Shown here: in pieces, positions 26,035-34,899 of the stretch
How the letters are laid out: the number at the start of each line of letters is the position of its first letter
How positions within the stretch are numbered: position 1 is the stretch's first letter
Source of the DNA: Nostoc mirabile CHAB5784
GTDB taxonomy: Bacteria; Cyanobacteriota; Cyanobacteriia; Cyanobacteriales; Nostocaceae
Assembly (NCBI RefSeq): GCF_020829645.1
Contig: NZ_JAIVFS010000026.1
Span: 1-64,000 of the forward strand
Direction: 5' to 3'
Length of the DNA stretch: 64,000 nt
Program-made: the position numbers and the translations under genes
The notes under the pieces: model-generated
The model's database searches: none
Told to the model about the DNA's origin: nothing
The model's input: the letters and a program-made list of their open reading frames with translations, nothing else

Positions 26035-27537
26035 ATGCTTAAAAACTTATTTTCATTTAGCGATCGCTACCGCATCTTACATCAAACTTGGTTTGCTTTC
26101 TTTCTCACCTTTGTCTGTTGGTTTAACTTTGCTCCCTTCGCTACAACCATTGGCAGAGAACTAAATCTAGCGCCTGAGCAAATTAAAACTTTAGGCATCT
26201 GTAACCTCGCCCTCACAATTCCTGCCCGGCTAATTATTGGGATGCTTCTGGATCGTTTTGGCCCCAGAATCACCTACTCAATGCTGCTGATGTTTGCGGT
26301 TGTTCCTTGTTTAGCAACGGCGCTAGCGCAAGACTTTAATCAACTAGTCATCAGTCGTTTGCTGATGGGAATTGTCGGATCTGGGTTTGTCGTGGGTATC
26401 CGCATGGTGGCGGAATGGTTCCAGCCGAAGGAGATGGGAATTGCTCAAGGCATTTATGGCGGTTGGGGTAACTTTGGGGCTTTTGGTGCAGAGTTTGCCT
26501 TACCGATACTTGCAGTTTCTACTAGCTTTTTCGCTGGTGGTGCTTCTAACTGGCGGTTTGCGATCGCATTTACAGGGATTATTGCAGCCATCTACGGCGT
26601 AATTTATTACAACAGCGTCCAAGATACGCCCACTGGCAAAGTCTACAAGAAACCTAAGAAAAATGGTTCTCTAGAAGTCACCAGTATTAAAAGCTTCTGG
26701 GCGATGATTGTCTCAAATTTTGGTTTGATTTTCGCTCTAGGTTTATTAGCTTGGCGCTTAGAACAAAAGAACATTCACTTCCTAACTTTGAGCCAAATGT
26801 ATCTGGCTTGGTTCCTATTAGCAGGATTGTTTGCTTACCAAAGTTACCAAGCTTGGCAGGTAAACCGAGAACTTCTAACTGGTAAAAAAACTTACGCTCC
26901 ATCTGAACGCTTTCAATTTGGTCAAGTAGCCTTACTCGAATTCACTTACATAACTAACTTTGGCAGCGAACTAGCAGTTGTTTCCATGCTCCCGGCATTC
27001 TTTGAAAAAACTTTTGCTTTAGAGCATGTTGTAGCTGGGATGATTGCTGCTACCTATCCGTTCTTAAATTTGGTTTCTCGTCCCAGTGGTGGCTTAATTT
27101 CTGATAAATTTAGCTCCCGTAAATGGACAATGACAATTATTAGTGCTGGCATTGGAGTTAGTTATTTGATTGCACATTTTATTAATAGTAACTGGCCGAT
27201 TCCGCTAGCGATCGTAGTTACAATGTTTGCCGCCTACTTTGCCCAAGCTGGCTGCGGTGCAACCTACAGCATCGTACCCCTAATTAAAAAAGAAGCTACT
27301 GGACAAATTGCGGGAAATGTGGGAGCTTACGGTAATTTTGGCGGCGTAGTTTACCTGACAATTTTTAGCTTAACCGACGCTCCAACACTATTTAGCACAA
27401 TGGGTATAGCTGCTTTAGTCTGTGCTTTCATGTGCGCCTTCTTCCTCAAAGAACCAAAAGGTTCCTTTGCCGCCGCCTATGAAGGTGAATTACCAGAAAC
27501 CCCAACTAAAAAATCTATTTTCTTAACTGAAGAATAA
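26035..27537 (+). CDS. nrtP: Nitrate/nitrite permease, NNP-type MFS
   Basis: A 500-residue inner-membrane protein with about 12 membrane segments and the nitrate/nitrite porter signatures GGWGNFGAFG (about residue 141) and NVGAYGNFGG (about 425). MFS loop 2-3 motif IGMLLDRFGPR is present. It imports nitrate and nitrite. Some cyanobacteria, including N. punctiforme, use this permease in place of the NrtABCD ABC transporter (established). The position between nirA and narB confirms the role. It is separated from nirA by 422 bp of repeats, so expression may depend on readthrough. Confidence 0.95.
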   Translation: MLKNLFSFSDRYRILHQTWFAFFLTFVCWFNFAPFATTIGRELNLAPEQIKTLGICNLALTIPARLIIGMLLDRFGPRITYSMLLMFAVVPCLATALAQDFNQLVISRLLMGIVGSGFVVGIRMVAEWFQPKEMGIAQGIYGGWGNFGAFGAEFALPILAVSTSFFAGGASNWRFAIAFTGIIAAIYGVIYYNSVQDTPTGKVYKKPKKNGSLEVTSIKSFWAMIVSNFGLIFALGLLAWRLEQKNIHFLTLSQMYLAWFLLAGLFAYQSYQAWQVNRELLTGKKTYAPSERFQFGQVALLEFTYITNFGSELAVVSMLPAFFEKTFALEHVVAGMIAATYPFLNLVSRPSGGLISDKFSSRKWTMTIISAGIGVSYLIAHFINSNWPIPLAIVVTMFAAYFAQAGCGATYSIVPLIKKEATGQIAGNVGAYGNFGGVVYLTIFSLTDAPTLFSTMGIAALVCAFMCAFFLKEPKGSFAAAYEGELPETPTKKSIFLTEE

Positions 27538-27644
27538 TCAACTTAAGGATGAAGTAGAAAATTAACTATAGCGCTTCTCTGTTGAGTGTAATACAGACCT
27601 AACCCCCAGCCCCTTCCCTTGCAGGGAAGGGGAGTAAGATTCAA

Positions 27645-27767
27645 GGCGTTGCTGAATCAAGGGATGATTCTTGTAGGGTGGGCGTCTCGCCCGCCCTGAA
27701 ATACAAGGGACGGGCAAGATGCCCATCCCACAAAACTAGCAAAATCATCCCGCAAATATGCAACGCC
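27645..27767. mobile_element. 123-bp MITE-like element with a 7-bp target duplication
   Basis: The ends GGCGTTGC and GCAACGCC continue inward as an imperfect inverted repeat (GGGATGATT/AATCATCCC, GGGTGGGC/GCCCATCCC). A perfect 7-bp direct repeat GATTCAA flanks it (27638-27644 and 27768-27774). It is non-coding and lies in the 471-bp nrtP-narB gap, which otherwise holds C-rich dispersed repeats and one CTCTGCG-type repeat at about 27860-27910. A single similar end occurs at about 12715-12745. Confidence 0.8.
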
Positions 27768-28008
27768 GATTCAAAGCCTCTCTCCTAAAAGGAGAGAGGA
27801 ATGGAAGTGAGGTCAAAATGTATTGTATCCAAACGAGAACCGCTATATCAAAATCCATGAAAATCTCTTTTTCTTCTCTCTGCGCTCTCTGCGTCTCTGC
27901 GGTTCGATAAATTAAGCTTTCTAGCAATTTTTCCCTAACACACAAATTCCTCAAACTGCCGCTACATCTGAGGTTGCACAATCCAAACAACAAAATGGTA
28001 CAACTGCC

Positions 28009-30363
28009 ATGAGTGAATTTACCAAAACCCTTTGTCCCTACTGTGGTGTTGGCTGTGGACTAGAAGTTTCACCCCCAGCCCAACATAACAAAGCAACTAA
28101 TCGAGATAGCCAAGGAAATCCAACTTGGCGGGTGCGCGGTGATAAAGCCCATCCATCCAGCCAAGGAATGGTTTGTGTCAAAGGCGCAACGATCGCAGAA
28201 TCTTTAGATAAAAATAGATTACATTACCCAATGGTGCGAGACTCCTTAGATCAAGAGTTTCGGCGCGTTAGTTGGGATGAAGCCTTTAATATCATCACGC
28301 AGCGCATTCAAACAGTACGCTTCACCCAAGGCCCAGAAGCCTTATGTATGTATGGTTCCGGCCAGTTTCAAACTGAAGATTATTACATAGCCCAGAAACT
28401 GATGAAAGGCTGTCTGGGTACTAATAATTTTGATGCCAACTCTCGCTTATGTATGTCTAGTGCGGTGGCTGGCTACATTCAAAGCTTTGGCTCAGATGGC
28501 CCGCCTTGCTGTTACGATGACTTGGAGTTAACCGACTGTGCATTTTTAATTGGTACTAATACAGCCGAATGTCACCCCATCGTTTTTAACCGACTGGAAA
28601 AGTATCACAAAAAGAACCGCAAAGTCAAAATGATTGTGGTTGATCCCCGTCGCACACCAACCGCAGAAGCTGCTGACTTGCATTTAGCAATTCGTCCCGG
28701 TACAGATATCGACTTGTTGAATGGCATCGCTCACTTGTTGATGCGCTGGAACTACATTGATACCATGTTCATGGACGACTGCACCAGCAACTTTCCGGCT
28801 TATGCTGAAGTGATTCGGCACTATCCCCCAGAAGTGGTGGCTCGTCAATGTGGAATCAGCATTGAAGATTTAGAAACAGCAGCTCGCTACTGGGGCAAAT
28901 CAGAGCGAGTACTATCTTTGTGGTCAATGGGTGTGAATCAATCTTCAGAAGGGACGGCTAAGGTAAGAACTATCATTAACCTGCACCTGATGACTGGACA
29001 GATTGGCAAACCTGGGGCTGGCCCTTTTTCCCTCACTGGTCAGCCAAACGCAATGGGAGGAAGGGAAGCCGGAGGTTTGGGGCATTTATTACCGGGTTAT
29101 CGGGTGGTGAAAAATCCTCAGCACAGAGCAGAAGTTGAGCAGCTTTGGGAACTTAAGCCAGGACAGATTTCGCCCAATCCAGGTTTGACTGCTTGGGACA
29201 TGATTACTGGCTTGGAAAATGGCGCTGTAGAGTTACTGTGGATTGCGGCTACCAACCCAGCTGTAAGTATGCCAGATTTGGAGCGGACGAAGAAGGCATT
29301 ATTGCGATCGCCTTTCACTATTTACCAAGACGCATATTATCCTACAGAAACTTCTGCTTACGCTCATGTTCTGCTACCAGCAGCCCAGTGGGGTGAAAAA
29401 ACTGGTGTGATGACAAACTCTGAACGGGTGATAACTTTATGTCAAGCATTTCGCCAACCGCCAAGAGAAGCTAAAGCAGATTGGGAAATTTTCGCCGAAG
29501 TTGGACGTAGATTAGGTTTTGAGAAAGAGTTTGCCTTTGCTAACTCTGCCGAAGTTTATGCTGAGTTTGTCAAACTAACTAAAACTCGCCCCTGCGATAT
29601 GACGGGTATCAGTCACGCGCAATTAAAAGCAGAAGGCCCGACTCAATGGCCTCATCCAGAAAAAAGTTATGAGTTAAGAGTGAGGAGTTATGAATTAGAA
29701 TCTTCAACTCCTAACTGTACAGATGCGATTAATCGCGTCTCTACTCCTAATTGTACAGATGCGATTAATCGCGTCTCTACTCCTAATTGTACAGACGCGA
29801 TTAATCGCGTCTCTACTCCTAATTGTACAGACGCGATTAATCGCGTCTCTAACAAACGCCTCTACACTAATCTTTGCTTCCACACCCCTGATGGACGCGC
29901 TCGATTTGGGGCATATTACTCAAAGGGACTGGCAGAACCACCAGACCCAGATTATCCTTTTGTACTAACTAATGGAAGACTTTACGGACACTGGCATACC
30001 CAGACACGCACTGGGCGAATTGAAAAAATTTGTAAAATGCATCCCGAACCGTTTATCGAAATTCATCCCCGTGATGCTGCTCGGTTAGGTATTGGAGATA
30101 GTATGTATGTAGAAGTGCGATCGCGTCGGGGTAAAGCCAAGTTTCCTGCTAAAGTGACAAAAGCGATCGCGCCTGGTACAGTTTTTGTCCCCATGCACTG
30201 GGGTTCACTGTGGGCAGATAATGCCGAAGCCAACGCCCTAACCCATCCAGAATCTTGCCCCGATTCGCTGCAACCAGAATTAAAAGCCTGTGCTGTGCAG
30301 CTGATACCAATATCTGTGGAAGTTACAGTCAAAGATTATCAACTCCAGTCCTCACAATGGTAA
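28009..30363 (+). CDS. narB: Ferredoxin-dependent assimilatory nitrate reductase
   Basis: A 784-residue molybdopterin oxidoreductase reducing nitrate to nitrite with ferredoxin electrons. The N-terminal [4Fe-4S] site has CPYCGVGCGLEV and later GMVCVKG. The bis-MGD domains follow (RLCMSSAVAGYIQSFGSDGP, then GTNTAECHPI, VVDPRRTPTA, GQPNAMGGREAGG), ending with a C-terminal molybdopterin-dinucleotide domain. Residues about 551-615 form an extra segment encoding four copies of TPNCTDAINRVS, translated from a 36-bp tandem repeat, so the protein is longer than typical NarB (about 730). The insert lies in the linker before the C-terminal domain, where it may be tolerated. It is the last gene of the nirA operon. 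narM lies 950 bp downstream. Confidence 0.95.
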   Translation: MSEFTKTLCPYCGVGCGLEVSPPAQHNKATNRDSQGNPTWRVRGDKAHPSSQGMVCVKGATIAESLDKNRLHYPMVRDSLDQEFRRVSWDEAFNIITQRIQTVRFTQGPEALCMYGSGQFQTEDYYIAQKLMKGCLGTNNFDANSRLCMSSAVAGYIQSFGSDGPPCCYDDLELTDCAFLIGTNTAECHPIVFNRLEKYHKKNRKVKMIVVDPRRTPTAEAADLHLAIRPGTDIDLLNGIAHLLMRWNYIDTMFMDDCTSNFPAYAEVIRHYPPEVVARQCGISIEDLETAARYWGKSERVLSLWSMGVNQSSEGTAKVRTIINLHLMTGQIGKPGAGPFSLTGQPNAMGGREAGGLGHLLPGYRVVKNPQHRAEVEQLWELKPGQISPNPGLTAWDMITGLENGAVELLWIAATNPAVSMPDLERTKKALLRSPFTIYQDAYYPTETSAYAHVLLPAAQWGEKTGVMTNSERVITLCQAFRQPPREAKADWEIFAEVGRRLGFEKEFAFANSAEVYAEFVKLTKTRPCDMTGISHAQLKAEGPTQWPHPEKSYELRVRSYELESSTPNCTDAINRVSTPNCTDAINRVSTPNCTDAINRVSTPNCTDAINRVSNKRLYTNLCFHTPDGRARFGAYYSKGLAEPPDPDYPFVLTNGRLYGHWHTQTRTGRIEKICKMHPEPFIEIHPRDAARLGIGDSMYVEVRSRRGKAKFPAKVTKAIAPGTVFVPMHWGSLWADNAEANALTHPESCPDSLQPELKACAVQLIPISVEVTVKDYQLQSSQW
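29707..29850 (+). repeat. Four 36-bp tandem repeats inside narB
   Basis: Four nearly identical 36-bp units, each containing the palindrome GCGATTAATCGC flanked by AGA/TCT. One further unit-like palindrome occurs between genes at about 53186-53208. The unit length is a multiple of three, so copy-number change would not break the frame. Confidence 0.9.
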
Positions 30364-30650
30364 GCTCCTAACTGTACCGCTCAAGAGGTAATTAATAATC
30401 ACTAATAGGTAATTTAGTCAATAATCAATAACCAATAGTGATTATCATTTTTTATGGCTCTCTACAATTGACCCATACCAATTACCATATCTAAAGAGTC
30501 AAAATCTCTAGTAACAAGAGGTTTGACAAGCGTAAATGGTAAGTTGTTTGATATGTCTAAGAGTTGCAAAACTGAATTACGAATTACGAATTATGAATTA
30601 CTTTAATCCTCTAGATTTATCTATGGGATTTTATTTTATTTAAAAATCGG

Positions 30651-31118
30651 GTGCAGCAGATGAAAAAGTTAATGAGGCGAATTTTAGAAGTTACCAAAGA
30701 TGAGAACTTCATGCACATCATTGAAAACATAGAAGTGATAGTTTCTAAAGTTCTATCTATTTTTATGGTGATCGTAATTTTGGTAGCGATCGGGGATTTA
30801 GGAGTATTTATTATTAAAGAGTTATTTACAGCGCCTTATGCAAAGTTTAACACAACCCTGTATAAAATTTTTGGTCTATTTTTGAATATTTTAATTGCTT
30901 TAGAAATCTTAGAAAATATCACAGCTTATTTACGAAAACACGTTTTTCAAGTTGAATTAGTTATTGTGACATCTTTAATTGCTGTTGCCAGAAAAATTAT
31001 TATTCTTGACTTAGAAAAAATTGGAGGTATTGATATAATTGGTTTAGGAATTGCTATTCTCGCACTTTCAATTAGTTATTTGATAATTCGTTTCAGTAAT
31101 GCCAAAAATACCCGTTAA
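30651..31118 (+). CDS. PsiE-like small membrane protein
   Basis: A 155-residue protein with about four hydrophobic helices (VSKVLSIFMVIVILVAIGDL, IFGLFLNILIALEILENITA, LVIVTSLIAVARKIIILDLE, IIGLGIAILALSISYLIIRF). The pattern and the VEL...ARKIIILD segment match the PsiE (phosphate-starvation-inducible E) family, whose role is unknown. The start is GTG at 30651 or ATG at 30660. It lies between narB and narM on the same strand, but no functional link to nitrate is evident. The 287-bp gap from narB contains AATTACG-type repeats. Confidence 0.75.
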   Translation: MQQMKKLMRRILEVTKDENFMHIIENIEVIVSKVLSIFMVIVILVAIGDLGVFIIKELFTAPYAKFNTTLYKIFGLFLNILIALEILENITAYLRKHVFQVELVIVTSLIAVARKIIILDLEKIGGIDIIGLGIAILALSISYLIIRFSNAKNTR

Positions 31119-31312
31119 AAATTAAAGAGGTCTGGCATAGAATTTAGTTAGATATAGGTTAGTGTGAACTCTTTGCAGATAATATATAGCAATCCGATTT
31201 TATTTTTGAAAAAATCGAGGTATATGTAAGGTGTGAAAGCATTGGGTAACGCACCGTTCATTGATGGTTAAAAACCTTTAATTTTGAATAATCGAATTTT
31301 GAATACTTTCTT

Positions 31313-31765
31313 ATGACAGATTTCTTTGAATTTGAAGCAGACTTTGTTGATTCCCTGCGCTGTATCCCCATGCAAGTGCGTTGCAAATTAGATACTTGTG
31401 GCATTAAGCTAAAATTGTCTGATTGGAATCAAATGACTACAGCCGAGCGTCAAGCTTTAGTCGAATTACCTTGCACTAGAGAAACAGAAATTCAGTCTTA
31501 CCGCGAACATATCCAGCAATTAATTCTACAGCGCACGGGTCTACCAGCTACAAAATTGCCCATCGAGCCTCATCCCGCATGGCTAGACTCTGCCACTCTA
31601 CCAGCCAGCATCCAGGAAAAAGCTCAAGAAATAGGTGTAACCCTGACACAGCAACATTGGGCAGGTTTAACGCCCTTACAGCGTTTTGCCTTGATTAAAC
31701 TCAGCCGCCCAGGACATGAAAACAAAAACTTTAACAGAGCGATCGCAGAATTTAATCTGCTTTAA
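31313..31765 (+). CDS. narM: Nitrate reductase associated protein NarM
   Basis: A 150-residue cytoplasmic protein of the cyanobacterial nitrate-reductase-associated family (DFFEFEADFVDSLRCIPMQV, then RCKLDTCGIKLKLSDWNQMT, and FALIKLSRPGHENKNF at the end). NarM is required for assembly of active NarB and interacts with it (established in Synechococcus and Anabaena). It follows narB with one membrane-protein gene between. No NtcA box with good spacing was found directly upstream. Confidence 0.93.
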   Translation: MTDFFEFEADFVDSLRCIPMQVRCKLDTCGIKLKLSDWNQMTTAERQALVELPCTRETEIQSYREHIQQLILQRTGLPATKLPIEPHPAWLDSATLPASIQEKAQEIGVTLTQQHWAGLTPLQRFALIKLSRPGHENKNFNRAIAEFNLL

Positions 31766-31966
31766 TTAGCCAATAGTCATTAACAGAAAAAATCTGTAGA
31801 GTGCATTACACTTTGTTAACTTGCTGCTCTCAAATGATACATTACAGCACAGTTAATGCTCTAATGTATCAGAAATTTACGCATGCTTAACGTAGCTAAC
31901 TCTAAATTAATATTTACTTTATAGACCACTATTAACTATTGGCTAATAGGTGAGGGTAACAAAAAT

Positions 31967-32569
31967 ATGGCTGCAAAGAAACTTTTGATGCTGGTTGGGG
32001 ACTATGTAGAAGATTATGAAGTGATCGTTCCTTTCCAGGCGTTGCAAATGGTGGGGCACACTGTCCATGCAGTTTGCCCAGACAAAAAAGCTGGCGACAA
32101 GGTACGGACAGCAGTTCACGACTTTGAAGGAGATCAGACTTACAGCGAAAAACCCGGTCACAATTTCACTTTAAATGCTACGTTCGCAGAAATAAAAGCC
32201 GAAACTTACGATGCCTTAATCATTCCCGGAGGACAGGCACCAGAATATATCCGTCTGAATCAGCAGGTACTAGAAATCACCCGTCACTTTGCCCAAACGA
32301 ATAAACCGATTGCTGCCATCTGCCACGGCTTGCAATTATTAGTGGCTGCTGATGTACTGCAAGGCAAAAGATGTACTGGCTACCCTGCTTGTAGCCCAGA
32401 TGTCAAGAGTGCTGGAGGGATTTATGTCGCTATCCCTGTTGATCAGGCAATAGTTGATGGTAACTTAGTGACAGCACCAGCTTGGCCTGCTCACCCCCAT
32501 TGGTTAGCAGAATTCCTCACAGTACTTGGAACTAAGATTGAACACCCAGAACTGGCTACAGTTGTTTGA
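31967..32569 (+). CDS. DJ-1/PfpI family protein
   Basis: A 200-residue class I glutamine-amidotransferase-like protein. The nucleophile elbow is AAICHGLQL (cysteine at about residue 124), and the conserved acidic motif is VGDYVEDYE near the N-terminus. LIIPGGQAPEYIR is the typical oxyanion region. Family members act as cysteine peptidases, glyoxalase-type enzymes or stress chaperones, and the exact activity cannot be read from the sequence. It is a single gene of normal length. Confidence 0.9.
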   Translation: MAAKKLLMLVGDYVEDYEVIVPFQALQMVGHTVHAVCPDKKAGDKVRTAVHDFEGDQTYSEKPGHNFTLNATFAEIKAETYDALIIPGGQAPEYIRLNQQVLEITRHFAQTNKPIAAICHGLQLLVAADVLQGKRCTGYPACSPDVKSAGGIYVAIPVDQAIVDGNLVTAPAWPAHPHWLAEFLTVLGTKIEHPELATVV

Positions 32570-33516
32570 AGCAAGATACCGGAAATCTTTTGCTTCGATC
32601 TTCGGGGCAGGTTAAGAGTAAGAGGCATAAGGGACTTCCAAGAAATAAATTATCCAAATAAACGAACCACTCCAGACACAGAGAAGCCAGTGCGCCCTTG
32701 CGGGTTCCCCGACTTGAAGCAACTGGCGCAACACGGAGAGAGGAGAAATAGAGAGAGTTTTTGCGTCAGTTTTGGAACATTTTTTTATTTGGAAGTCCCT
32801 AAAGCAAGTGGCGTGGAAACCTCCTTTTCTACCAGACGCGCCGCGTTAGCAAAAGCCACAGTCCGGCGGAAATAAACCTACTATTTCCATTACAACCAGA
32901 AAGCCCAAAATTAAAGCATGTGTGAGTTTTGGCTTTTGAGAGCCAGTTGCTTCTCCCTACAGCCCTTCTCAAGACAGGAGACGCTGTTCGCGTTCGGGCA
33001 TCCTACGGCAGGCGCTAGCCTCTCACGAATGGGATTCGGGAGACGCTGCGCGTAGCTTGCTTCCCCGGAGGGGTACAACGCTCTTAACCCGCGCAACGCA
33101 CTGGCTCAAGATTGACTTCCGCTTTGCAGTCCTTGCCTCTCCCTTTGCGAGAATACCGTAGTGGCTCACACAAGACCAGTGAAAATTATATATTTTTTGA
33201 ATAGAACAAAATGCAGTAAAAAATACTATTTTTTGATAAATTGCCGTGGGTTTAATTTGCAGTTAGGATGTCTTGAGTACACGACCGATACAATCTGATT
33301 TATCCGCCTAACAAGCCAGTTTTAGGATAAACTCTTAGCAAATGGAATACTTATTTACATTAGGTAAAACAATTTGAAATTTTGCATCTATAAATTTAAA
33401 TTTCTTAGCAGTAAGTGAAGCTATAGTGGATTTAGCAATGCTGCTGTTAATGTGGCTAAGGTTAGTCCTGCTGCCAAATTATGTGAAGAATTAGTTTAGA
33501 AACGCACTTCTTATCG
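32570..33516. other. Repeat-rich non-coding region
   Basis: It contains several dispersed repeats of the GAGACGCTG...CGCG type (about 32970-33070) and a 53-bp segment at 32886-32938 that recurs downstream of the PrsW gene at about 35020-35072. A 61-codon frame at 32690-32875 is repeat-derived and not called. The last 300 bp are AT-rich and probably hold the promoter of the next gene. Confidence 0.55.
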
Positions 33517-34899
33517 ATGACAGGCAAACACGCAAGACATAATGCATTTCTGCGGCTAGTGTCTGGTAATGGGGCAGCTTTTGGATCAGAATCTCGCTAC
33601 TCCCTGCCCCCCAGTAAAGAGATGGTAATTGGACGCGACCCCAGCTGCCAAGTTGTCTTGGATGCCATGATGTACCGAATGGTATCTCGTCGTCATGCAG
33701 TGGTTCGCCCACTCTCTCTATCGCCAGATAGTAAATTCAGTTGGGTGCTTTGTGATTTGAATAGTGCCAATGGCACTTATTTGAATGGACAACGCTTGTA
33801 TGAATGTCAGGAATTGCACCCAGGCGATCGCATTTCTCTAGGTGCTGATGGGCCGCAATACGTTTTTGAGTACGAGTATACCTCACTCACCCCAGCCACA
33901 ACAGTTAACCAAGTTACACCATTACCTTCGGCGACAAATTACCACAGCCACACACAATTAAAGCAGCCAGATTCTGTTAGCTTCACCCAGCTTTTTCCAA
34001 TTATTTCCACTGGTAAAGATTTAACTCGTAAAGCTTACCTTGTACCAGGAATACTGACCGTCATCTTTGTAGTTTTAATGTTTGCTACAGTCGGTCAGCC
34101 CCAAGCTAATCAAGTTATCGTCGCAACTTACATCGCCTTCGCTGCCTACTATTTTGTTTACCAACTTTGCGGTAAACAGAAGCCTTGGTGGGTGCTAATG
34201 GCTGCGGCATTGGGTACGATGCTGATTTTGCTTAGTCCGCTATTGGATTTATTTATCTTCGTGTTTCGCACAGTCCTGCCTGGAAACTTGCCCTCATCCC
34301 AAGAATCTACCACCTTCACAGAGTTGCTGGTGCGGATGTTTTTTGGCGCTGGTTTGATGGAGGAATTACTCAAGGCATTGCCTGTACTAGGGGCCTTTGC
34401 CATCGGGAGAATGTTGTCTTCACCTTGGCGGGAACGCATAGGCGTCTGGGAACCTCTAGATGGTATTCTCCTGGGAACAGCTTCTGCTGTGGGCTTTACT
34501 CTCTTGGAAACTCTCGGACAATATGTGCCAGATATTACTCAAAATGTCACGCAACAGGTGGGTATAGGCGCTGCTGGTCAACTGGCGGGTTTGCAACTGC
34601 TAATTCCGCGAATTTTAGGCTCTGTAGCCGGACACATGGCTTATAGTGGCTACCTGGGTTATTTTATTGGGTTAGCTGTTCTCAAACCCAGTAGAAGTTG
34701 GCAAATTCTCTCTATTGGTTATCTTAGTGCTGCTGCGCTCCATGCTTTGTGGAATGCTACAGGATCAATTAATGCCTTGCTGTTGGTAGTTGTTGGGGTG
34801 TTATCTTATGCCTTTTTGATGGCAGCAATTCTCAAGGCACGGGTGCTATCACCGACGCGATCGCAAAATTTTGCTACTCGATTTCTTGGCCCAAAATAA
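33517..34899 (+). CDS. FHA domain fused to PrsW-type intramembrane protease
   Basis: A 460-residue protein. Residues about 15-120 form an FHA domain with IGRD (39-41), SRRH (57-60) and NGTYLNG (85-91), the residues that read phosphothreonine. The C-terminal part (about 170-450) has 7-8 membrane helices with the PrsW/CPBP-like metalloprotease motifs MEELLK (Glu282/Glu283), LLETLGQ (Glu331), GHMAYSG (His373) and LHALWN (His409). PrsW cleaves anti-sigma factors in Bacillus (established). Here an FHA sensor could bring phosphorylated substrates to the membrane protease (inference). Its 3' end faces a CHAT-FHA and PP2C gene group transcribed toward it. Confidence 0.88.
   Translation: MTGKHARHNAFLRLVSGNGAAFGSESRYSLPPSKEMVIGRDPSCQVVLDAMMYRMVSRRHAVVRPLSLSPDSKFSWVLCDLNSANGTYLNGQRLYECQELHPGDRISLGADGPQYVFEYEYTSLTPATTVNQVTPLPSATNYHSHTQLKQPDSVSFTQLFPIISTGKDLTRKAYLVPGILTVIFVVLMFATVGQPQANQVIVATYIAFAAYYFVYQLCGKQKPWWVLMAAALGTMLILLSPLLDLFIFVFRTVLPGNLPSSQESTTFTELLVRMFFGAGLMEELLKALPVLGAFAIGRMLSSPWRERIGVWEPLDGILLGTASAVGFTLLETLGQYVPDITQNVTQQVGIGAAGQLAGLQLLIPRILGSVAGHMAYSGYLGYFIGLAVLKPSRSWQILSIGYLSAAALHALWNATGSINALLLVVVGVLSYAFLMAAILKARVLSPTRSQNFATRFLGPK

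Noticed and set aside
29665..29860. CRISPR-like regular repeats
   Set aside because: Units are adjacent with no unique spacers and lie in frame inside narB, so this is a tandem repeat, not a CRISPR array.
32690..32875. 61-codon frame after the DJ-1 gene
   Set aside because: It runs through dispersed repeats and lacks a ribosome site.
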